In this document: positions 14,437-19,246 of the stretch, one piece after another | Layout of the letters: each line of letters opens with the position of its first letter | How positions within the stretch are numbered: the stretch's first letter is position 1 | From: Dehalococcoidia bacterium | GTDB lineage: Bacteria; Chloroflexota; Dehalococcoidia; SZUA-161; SpSt-899 | Assembly: GCA_023271515.1 (NCBI GenBank) | Contig: JALPXQ010000016.1 | Coordinates: 1 to 19,246, forward strand | Length of the DNA stretch: 19,246 nucleotides | Direction of reading: 5' to 3' | The notes under the pieces: generated by a model | Told to the model about the DNA's origin: nothing | Databases searched by the model: none | What the model saw: only the letters and a program-made list of their open reading frames with translations | Program-made: the position numbers and the translations under genes

Positions 14437-15486
14437 TCAGGGCCTTTCAACCGATAATTCCACTACGACCTTTTTCTCCTCCTCGCCACGCCAAAAGGTT
14501 ATCTCCACCCGATCTCCAACCTGGTGACGCCATAGCGCTTTTATCAGTTGAGTTGCCTCGGTGACCTCCTCGCCTTCAAAGTGAGTGATTACATCCCCTT
14601 CTCTCATGCCGGCTTTGGCTGCTGGGCTGCCGTCCACCAGCCGTGCCACCAGCACCCCGCTTGTCCTGACCAAACGATATTCAGCAGCTACGGCAGGGGT
14701 TACCGTCGACAACAAAACTCCCAGCCAGGGCCGAATCACCCGGTGAGGAGGAGCAATCAATGATTGAGATACTGGCTGAGCGGTGCTGGTGCTTATGGCA
14801 AAGCCAATGTTCTCGGCCCCACCGATGAGCACCGTATTGATGCCCACCACCTGTCCGCGGAGATCCACAAGCGGCCCTCCGCTGTTCCCAGGGTTGATGG
14901 CGGCATCGGTCTGGATCACATCGTAGAAGGTGGTCTCTCCCAGGGTAAAGGAGCGCTCGGTGTTGCTCACCACCCCCAGGGTTATCGTCGGACCTCCCTC
15001 GAGGCCCAGGGGATTGCCGATAGCTATAACCAGGTTCCCAGGACGTAGCTGTGTGACATCCCCAAATGGAGCGGTGGGGAAGTTCTGCCCCTCGATCTTG
15101 ATTACCGCAAGGTCAGTGAGAGGATCTGTCCCCGTGAGGGCTGCCTCGAAGGTTCTTCCGTCAGGGAGAGTCACCTCCAGCCTATCGGCACCCTCCACGA
15201 CGTGGTTGTTGGTCAGTATGTATCCATCCGGCCTGATTATTACCCCTGAGCCGGTCTGTATAGCTGGCCGCTGGAAGAAGCCCCACTCGGTTTGAGCTGA
15301 AATGAAAACCACCGCCGGCATAACTTGCTCCACCACATCAGCGATGGCATTAGATAGAGCAATGGCGTCGGCGCCATTGCTCGCGGGGGCGGTGGCTTGC
15401 TCCTGCGGAGCGATACATGCCGTAATGGCGAGCATCAACAGCAGTGCCAGGACTGCTACAGAGAAAAAATAGCGATGTCTGATCAT
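14437..15486 (-). CDS. HtrA/DegP-type trypsin-PDZ serine protease, predicted lipoprotein
   Basis: The 349-residue protein begins with a signal peptide and lipobox (LAITAC, lipidated Cys24), followed by a polar linker. The trypsin-like domain has the full triad: His95 in TNNHVVEG, Asp125 in DPLTDLAVIKI, and Ser202 in NPGNSGGPL. A single C-terminal PDZ domain starts near RPWLGV (residue 252) and includes SPAAKAGMREGDVI. HtrA proteases degrade or refold damaged exported proteins. One PDZ domain places it nearer to DegS/HtrA of monoderms than to DegP, which has two. The ribosome-binding site GGAGAAGGGG is strong. It is 46 nt downstream of the yihY-like gene on the same strand and probably shares its promoter. 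Confidence 0.93.
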   Translation of the reverse strand: MIRHRYFFSVAVLALLLMLAITACIAPQEQATAPASNGADAIALSNAIADVVEQVMPAVVFISAQTEWGFFQRPAIQTGSGVIIRPDGYILTNNHVVEGADRLEVTLPDGRTFEAALTGTDPLTDLAVIKIEGQNFPTAPFGDVTQLRPGNLVIAIGNPLGLEGGPTITLGVVSNTERSFTLGETTFYDVIQTDAAINPGNSGGPLVDLRGQVVGINTVLIGGAENIGFAISTSTAQPVSQSLIAPPHRVIRPWLGVLLSTVTPAVAAEYRLVRTSGVLVARLVDGSPAAKAGMREGDVITHFEGEEVTEATQLIKALWRHQVGDRVEITFWRGEEEKKVVVELSVERP

Positions 15487-15532
15487 TTCCCCTTCTCCTC
15501 AAAGTCTGCGATTTGACCTTACCTGACCTTAC

Positions 15533-16510
15533 TCAGTTGTGACGGTGAAGGCTGCTGGCACCATCAACAGCGAGGTGGTCGAATGAGTGGCGACGATTGT
15601 TGGTCCGGCGGCGGCCTTTCCATGTGGAGAATTCAATAGCAGACCGCCGCGACTTCGAATACACCGAGGTGAGCTTGGCACAGAACAGCACAATAACGGC
15701 CGAGATATAGGTCCAGATAAGCAAGGCGATTATCGTGCCCACCGGGCCGTAAATCAGATTATGGTGGGCGAAGTTGGTTGCATACCAGACGAATACTTGC
15801 TTGGTGGCCTCAAATCCCACAGCAGCCAGCAATGCCCCTCCCCAGACATCCCTCCATTGCACCCGGGTATAAGGGACAAATTTATATAGAAGGAGGAAGG
15901 TCACAAATGCCAGGCTGATGCTTAACAGCATTAGACTTGCCTGCCAGAAGACCGCCCCATTCAAGAATTCGATGCCTAAAACTGTGGCGTTGAACCGCCG
16001 GATGACACTCAGGGCAGCGGTGATGCCGATGGATATCAACAGCAGCAAACCCACACCCAATGTCATACCCAGTTCCATTGCCCTTTCAACAAAGAAGGGG
16101 CGAGGCTTCTTTACTCCCCAGGCAATGTTGAGGGACTTTCGTATCACATTAAAGACGGCCGAGCCGCCCCACAGCAAGCCGATAGTGGCGATGGCACCGG
16201 TGGTGCCCCGCGACCTGATCACTCCTTGAATAGAACTGGTAATGAGCTCGCTCGATACCGGTAAGGAATTGCCAATTGCCTCGATCACCCTGGCTTCACT
16301 CTCGGGCGAGCCTGATATGAATCCCAGCACCGAGATGAAAGCTAGGGAAAGAGGGAAGATGCAGAAAAACATGTAGTAGGAAATGGACGCCGACAGATGA
16401 AGACAGTTGTCGGCTAAGAACTCCTTTACTGCAGTATGCAAGATAGCAATCACTTCCTTGCTTTTCGCTGCTATGCGGTGTCTTCTATCTCGAGATAAAT
16501 ACGTCTTCAT
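15533..16510 (-). CDS. YihY/UPF0761 (former BrkB) family membrane protein
   Basis: A 325-residue integral membrane protein with about six predicted hydrophobic segments. Family features are ASISYYMFFCIFPLSLAFISVLGF after an amphipathic N-terminal helix, LLWGGSAVFNVIRKSLNIAWGVKKPRPFF, and the C-terminal FVPYTRVQWRDVWGGALLAAVGFEATKQVF and IYGPVGTIIALLIWTYISAVIVLFCAKL. The tail is Arg- and His-rich and cytoplasmic. The biochemical function of the family is not established; earlier claims of RNase activity were misassignments. A modest ribosome-binding sequence (AAGGAT) sits about 12 nt upstream. It leads the unit with htrA and is divergent from xerC. Confidence 0.9.
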   Translation of the reverse strand: MKTYLSRDRRHRIAAKSKEVIAILHTAVKEFLADNCLHLSASISYYMFFCIFPLSLAFISVLGFISGSPESEARVIEAIGNSLPVSSELITSSIQGVIRSRGTTGAIATIGLLWGGSAVFNVIRKSLNIAWGVKKPRPFFVERAMELGMTLGVGLLLLISIGITAALSVIRRFNATVLGIEFLNGAVFWQASLMLLSISLAFVTFLLLYKFVPYTRVQWRDVWGGALLAAVGFEATKQVFVWYATNFAHHNLIYGPVGTIIALLIWTYISAVIVLFCAKLTSVYSKSRRSAIEFSTWKGRRRTNNRRHSFDHLAVDGASSLHRHN

Positions 16511-16589
16511 CTTGTGGTGCTATCCTTCTATGCCTGATGGTAAAGCCCTTCCTGGGGAATGCAGGCTTTTCGCGACCATATATATTTAA

Positions 16590-16618
16590 TTTTTAACACC
16601 TTTTTAGGCGCTTGTCAA
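16590..16618 (-). promoter_or_regulatory. Promoter of the yihY-htrA unit
   Basis: On the minus strand a perfect TTGACA (16618-16613) is followed after 17 bases by TAAAAA (16595-16590), in an AT-rich stretch. It lies about 80 nt upstream of the yihY start codon. The 228-base gap to xerC thus carries two divergent promoters and no gene. Confidence 0.6.
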
Positions 16619-16652
16619 GATGCGCCTGATAACTTTGGACGAATGAGGGTAC

Positions 16653-16682
16653 TTTACAATAACATAAGCGTTATGCTAGAAT
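16653..16682 (+). promoter_or_regulatory. Probable promoter of xerC
   Basis: TTTACA (16653-16658) and TAGAAT (16677-16682) are separated by 18 bases. The spacer holds a small palindrome, CATAA-GCG-TTATG (16663-16675), which might be an operator. Transcripts would begin near 16689 and carry the hairpin at 16701-16725. Confidence 0.5.
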
Positions 16683-16700
16683 GGTAAACGCCCGAAACAC

Positions 16701-16725
16701 CTCGCATACTATAATACAATGCGAG
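16701..16725 (+). repeat. Inverted repeat containing a TATAAT box upstream of xerC
   Basis: CTCGCAT (16701-16707) and ATGCGAG (16719-16725) are perfect inverted arms around an 11-base loop with TATAAT (16710-16715). As DNA this could be an operator over a second -10 element (no good -35 is seen at the right distance); as RNA it is a hairpin directly before the xerC ribosome-binding site (GAAGGGAG, 16725-16732). Confidence 0.5.
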
Positions 16726-16738
16726 AAGGGAGCTAACC

Positions 16739-17650
16739 ATGAAGAGCGTAATCGAAGGCTTTCTAAACTTCCTCTCCGTAGAAAAGGGTTTCTCTCAAAA
16801 CACCATCGTTGCTTACCGCAATGATCTGACCCAGTTTGCCGCTTTTGTCATGGCGCAACTGGCCGAACGAGGCTTAACGCCTGATGATTGGACGTCTGCC
16901 GATCGAGATATGCTCCTGTCCTTTATCTTGAGGCTCATGGAGAGGGAATATGCCCCGGCCACTGTCGCTCGGAAGATTGCCGCAGTGAAATCGTTCTTCG
17001 ATTTTCTGGTGCGGGAAAATATCGTTGCAAGGGACCCGGCGGAGAATCTCGGCAGCACCAGGTTAGCCAAACCCCTGCCCAAGACTATCTCCATCTCCCA
17101 GGTTGAGGAGCTTCTCTCTCAGCCCACTCAACACTCAACCCCGGAGGCCAAAAGGGACAAAGCTATGCTGGAACTTCTCTATGCCACCGGCATGCGGGTG
17201 AGTGAGATCGTATCATTAAACGTGAACGACCTCAATCTGGATGATGGCTTCGTACGCTGCTTCGGCAAGGGATCAAAGGAGCGGATAATCCCTATCCACG
17301 AGCAAGCAATCAAGGATCTGATGACCTATATCCATGAGGCCCGCCCCCGGATAGCCTCTGATCAAGAGGAGGCGTTGTTCGTGAACCGCCACGGCCGGCG
17401 GCTCACCCGACAGGGCTTCTGGTTCATCCTGAAAAACTATGCTCAAGCGCTGGGGATCGAAGACTTGATTACCCCACATACCCTCCGTCACAGCATAGCC
17501 ACCCACTTGCTTCATAGCGGGAAGATGAACCTGCGAGAGCTTCAGGAGTTCCTCGGACATGCCAACATCTCCACCACCCAGATATATACCCATCTTACCA
17601 GTGAGTATGTCCGGCGAGTCTACGAAAGCTCCCATCCGCGGGCAAGATAG
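16739..17650 (+). CDS. xerC: Tyrosine recombinase XerC/XerD
   Basis: Xer recombinases resolve chromosome dimers at dif during division. The 303-residue protein has the usual size and two domains: an N-terminal SAM-like core-binding domain (GFSQNTIVAYRNDL, residues 18-30) and a catalytic domain. Catalytic residues are visible: Arg153 (ATGMRVSE), Lys177 (FGKGSKER), His247 and Arg250 (HTLRHS), His274 (LGHANISTTQ) and the nucleophile Tyr283 (IYTH). The pattern is that of housekeeping Xer proteins rather than phage integrases, and no phage genes flank it. Whether it is XerC or XerD, or a sole Xer, cannot be decided here. The LOG-like frame starts 50 nt later. Confidence 0.92.
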   Translation: MKSVIEGFLNFLSVEKGFSQNTIVAYRNDLTQFAAFVMAQLAERGLTPDDWTSADRDMLLSFILRLMEREYAPATVARKIAAVKSFFDFLVRENIVARDPAENLGSTRLAKPLPKTISISQVEELLSQPTQHSTPEAKRDKAMLELLYATGMRVSEIVSLNVNDLNLDDGFVRCFGKGSKERIIPIHEQAIKDLMTYIHEARPRIASDQEEALFVNRHGRRLTRQGFWFILKNYAQALGIEDLITPHTLRHSIATHLLHSGKMNLRELQEFLGHANISTTQIYTHLTSEYVRRVYESSHPRAR

Positions 17651-17700
17651 ACGGGGTTAATATCACCCTTGGGGAGACACCCGCGGACGAGGTTAAAGAA

Positions 17701-18201
17701 ATGGAGAGACGTTTGCCAATCTTTATCGGAATCATCGGCGGGGCGAGATGCTCCTCGAAGATAGCTGAGATTGCGGCTGAAACCGGACGTGAGCTGGCCA
17801 GGCGCGGTGCTATCCTGATATGTGGGGGGCTGGGTGGGGTAATGGAGGCTGCCTGCCGGGGAGCCAGCCAAGCCGGGGGCAGAACCGTCGGTATCCTGCC
17901 CGGAGACGATGCCGCATCCGCTAATCCCTATGTAGATATCCCGATCGCCACCGGAATGGGGGAGGCGCGCAATGTCATCATTATAAAATCGGTGCAGGCC
18001 GTAATCGCCATTGACGGTGAGTTTGGAACCCTCTCGGAGATCGGCCATGCGTTGCGGAGAGGCATTCCGGTGATCGGACTGAACACCTGGTCTTTGTCGA
18101 GAGATGACAAGAGGGTGGATTCGATAATTCTCGCTGAGAACCCCATTGATGCGGTGGAAAAGGCCTTTGCCGCAATCCGAAGTAAAACCAGGGAGGACAC
18201 C
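17701..18201 (+). CDS. LOG/TIGR00725-like Rossmann domain, in frame with enolase and without its own stop
   Basis: The 167 codons encode a complete small domain of the LOG (lysine decarboxylase-like)/DprA-related TIGR00725 type. Visible are GIIGGARCSSK at the N-terminus, ICGGLGGVMEAACRGA (residues 40-55), TVGILPG (62-68), GEARN (87-91), and DGEFGTLSE (105-113), corresponding to the PGGxGTxxE motif with the proline-glycine start changed. Some LOG proteins release cytokinin bases from nucleotides; members of this subgroup have no assigned role. The ATG at 17701 has GAGG eight nt upstream. I read every codon to 18202 and found no stop; the frame enters the enolase start Met directly through a short linker (RSKTREDT). 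It is thus either the N-terminal domain of a fusion or a gene that lost its stop. Confidence 0.8.
18190..18196 (+). promoter_or_regulatory. Internal ribosome-binding site for enolase
   Basis: AGGGAGG lies 5 nt before the enolase ATG (18202), inside the LOG-enolase open frame. It is a near-perfect Shine-Dalgarno sequence, so enolase can be initiated separately even though the upstream frame reads through. Confidence 0.75.
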
Positions 18202-19246
18202 ATGAAGATCGAGAAAATCAAAGCAATAGAGATTCTGGACTCGCGTGGCAACCCAACCGTGGAGGTAGAAGTCCTGCTCGGTGATGGAACCGTGGGACAG
18301 GCGGCGGTGCCCTCCGGGGCAAGCACCGGAACCCACGAGGCCATGGAACTTCGAGATGGCGATAAGAGCCGGTTCGGGGGTAAAGGGGTCTTGAAGGCGG
18401 TAGAGAATGTCAACCAGAGGATCGGTCCGGCCCTGTCCGGGATGTCTCCCCTGGAGCAAGAGGCTATCGACCGGAAAATGATCGAGCTTGACGGCACATC
18501 CACTAAGTCAAATCTGGGAGCTAACTCCATCCTGGGGGTTTCGCTGGCGGTGGCCCACGCGGCAGCGAGGTTCCAAAGGGTTCCCTTGTATCGTTATCTC
18601 GGCGGTGAAAACGCTAATCTTCTGCCCGTGCCCCTGATGAATATCCTTAACGGGGGGAAGCATGCCCTCGATTCCGTTGACTTCCAGGAGTTTATGGTCG
18701 TGCCGGCAGGGGCGGCAAGCTTCTCGGAGGCCCTTCGAATGGGCACGGAAATCTACCACTCGCTGAAGAAAATCCTGAAGGACAAAGGGCTGGCCACGGC
18801 GGTGGGGGATGAGGGGGGCTTCGCCCCGGCATTACCTTCGAATAAAGCCGCGGTAGAGGTGGTTCTCGATGCCATAGAGGCCGCCGGCTATAAGCCTGGC
18901 AATCAGTGCTTCATCGCCCTTGACCCGGCATCCAGCGAGTTCTACAACGATGGCCAATACGATCTTGTGAGGGAAGGACGAAAACTTACCAGCGCCGATC
19001 TCGTCGATTATTATGCCGCACTGGCCTCCGGCTATCCCATCATCAGCATCGAAGACGGCCTTGCCGAGGACGACTGGCAAGGGTGGCAATTGCTCAACGA
19101 AAAGATAGGTCGGAGAGTGCAACTGGTGGGGGACGATCTCTATGTCACCAACATAGAGAGGATCGCCAAAGGCGTTTCCCTAAAGTCAAGCAATTCGGTA
19201 CTGATAAAGCTGAATCAGATCGGTACGCTGAGTGAGACCAGGGCTG
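18202..19246 (+). CDS. eno: Enolase (phosphopyruvate hydratase), 3' end outside window
   Basis: Enolase interconverts 2-phosphoglycerate and phosphoenolpyruvate in glycolysis and gluconeogenesis. The visible 348 residues (of about 420-430) run from the typical N-terminus (ILDSRGNPTVEVEV, PSGASTGTHEAMELRDGD) through the barrel. Numbering from Met 18202: mobile-loop Ser38-Thr42, catalytic Glu204 (VGDEGGFAP), Mg ligands Asp241 (LDPASSEFY), Glu284 (SIEDGL) and Asp311 (VGDDL), and catalytic Lys336 (LIKLNQIGT). The gene is cut by the end of the window. Its start Met is inside a longer open frame that also encodes the LOG-like domain, but a strong internal ribosome-binding site supports separate synthesis. 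Confidence 0.97.
   Translation, partial: MKIEKIKAIEILDSRGNPTVEVEVLLGDGTVGQAAVPSGASTGTHEAMELRDGDKSRFGGKGVLKAVENVNQRIGPALSGMSPLEQEAIDRKMIELDGTSTKSNLGANSILGVSLAVAHAAARFQRVPLYRYLGGENANLLPVPLMNILNGGKHALDSVDFQEFMVVPAGAASFSEALRMGTEIYHSLKKILKDKGLATAVGDEGGFAPALPSNKAAVEVVLDAIEAAGYKPGNQCFIALDPASSEFYNDGQYDLVREGRKLTSADLVDYYAALASGYPIISIEDGLAEDDWQGWQLLNEKIGRRVQLVGDDLYVTNIERIAKGVSLKSSNSVLIKLNQIGTLSETRA

Noticed and set aside
15513..15532. Tandem TGACCTTAC/CTGACCTTAC repeat between yihY and htrA
   Set aside because: Only two short copies in a 46-base spacer; no sign of a regulatory function beyond chance.
17620..18530. Long antisense open frames (279 and 200 codons) opposite the LOG-enolase junction
   Set aside because: They are opposite strongly recognisable LOG and enolase codons, show no family features and have the usual look of GC-rich shadow frames.

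Overview
The window (about 19.2 kb, GC-rich at very roughly 55-60 percent) is a dense bacterial chromosome segment. It is mostly housekeeping genes, with short spacers and many one-to-few-base junctions. The best guess for the source is a member of the Chloroflexota, perhaps a Dehalococcoidia-like lineage. Support comes from a Vms1-like release-factor gene of the type known from Actinobacteria and Chloroflexi, a type-2 (long) isoleucyl-tRNA synthetase, a short monoderm-style YidC, and an rpmH-rnpA-yidD-(beta-propeller lipoprotein)-yidC-jag operon. The phylum is an inference, not something the sequence proves.

Layout, left to right. (1) 2-2346, + strand: the 3' part of miaB (tRNA methylthiotransferase) overlaps nadB (L-aspartate oxidase) by one base. 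(2) 2343-6072, + strand: a near-consensus promoter sits on the nadB stop codon and leads into a strongly structured leader of about 195 nt. Next come an LsrF-like aldolase/thiolase, a SAM methyltransferase, a zinc-dependent MDR dehydrogenase, and nadC (quinolinate phosphoribosyltransferase). So a three-gene cassette of unknown pathway lies between two NAD-biosynthesis genes. (3) 6113-6197: tRNA-Leu(UAG). (4) 6206-7622, - strand: a GNAT acetyltransferase followed by a VLRF1-type peptidyl-tRNA hydrolase or release factor. (5) 7725-11160, + strand: promoter, rpmH, rnpA, yidD, an eight-repeat PQQ-type beta-propeller lipoprotein, yidC and jag; that is, ribosome, RNase P and membrane-insertion functions. 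(6) 11205-14432, + strand: ileS, encoding a type-2 enzyme whose HIGH signature reads GIHH. (7) 14437-16510, - strand: yihY-like membrane protein, then an HtrA-type lipoprotein protease. (8) 16653-19246, + strand: xerC/D-type recombinase, then a LOG/TIGR00725-like domain that runs without any stop codon into enolase, which leaves the window open.

The observations that deserve most attention are: the stop-free LOG-enolase junction with a strong internal ribosome-binding site; the structured leader before the LsrF-like cassette; the swapped GXHH signature in IleRS; the bacterial VLRF1 homolog; the loss of the conserved groove arginine in YidC; and a 26-nt hairpin repeat that occurs just upstream of two different genes (the propeller lipoprotein and ileS). 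No transposon, prophage, CRISPR array or replication origin was seen, and no gene-free stretch exceeds about 230 bases.
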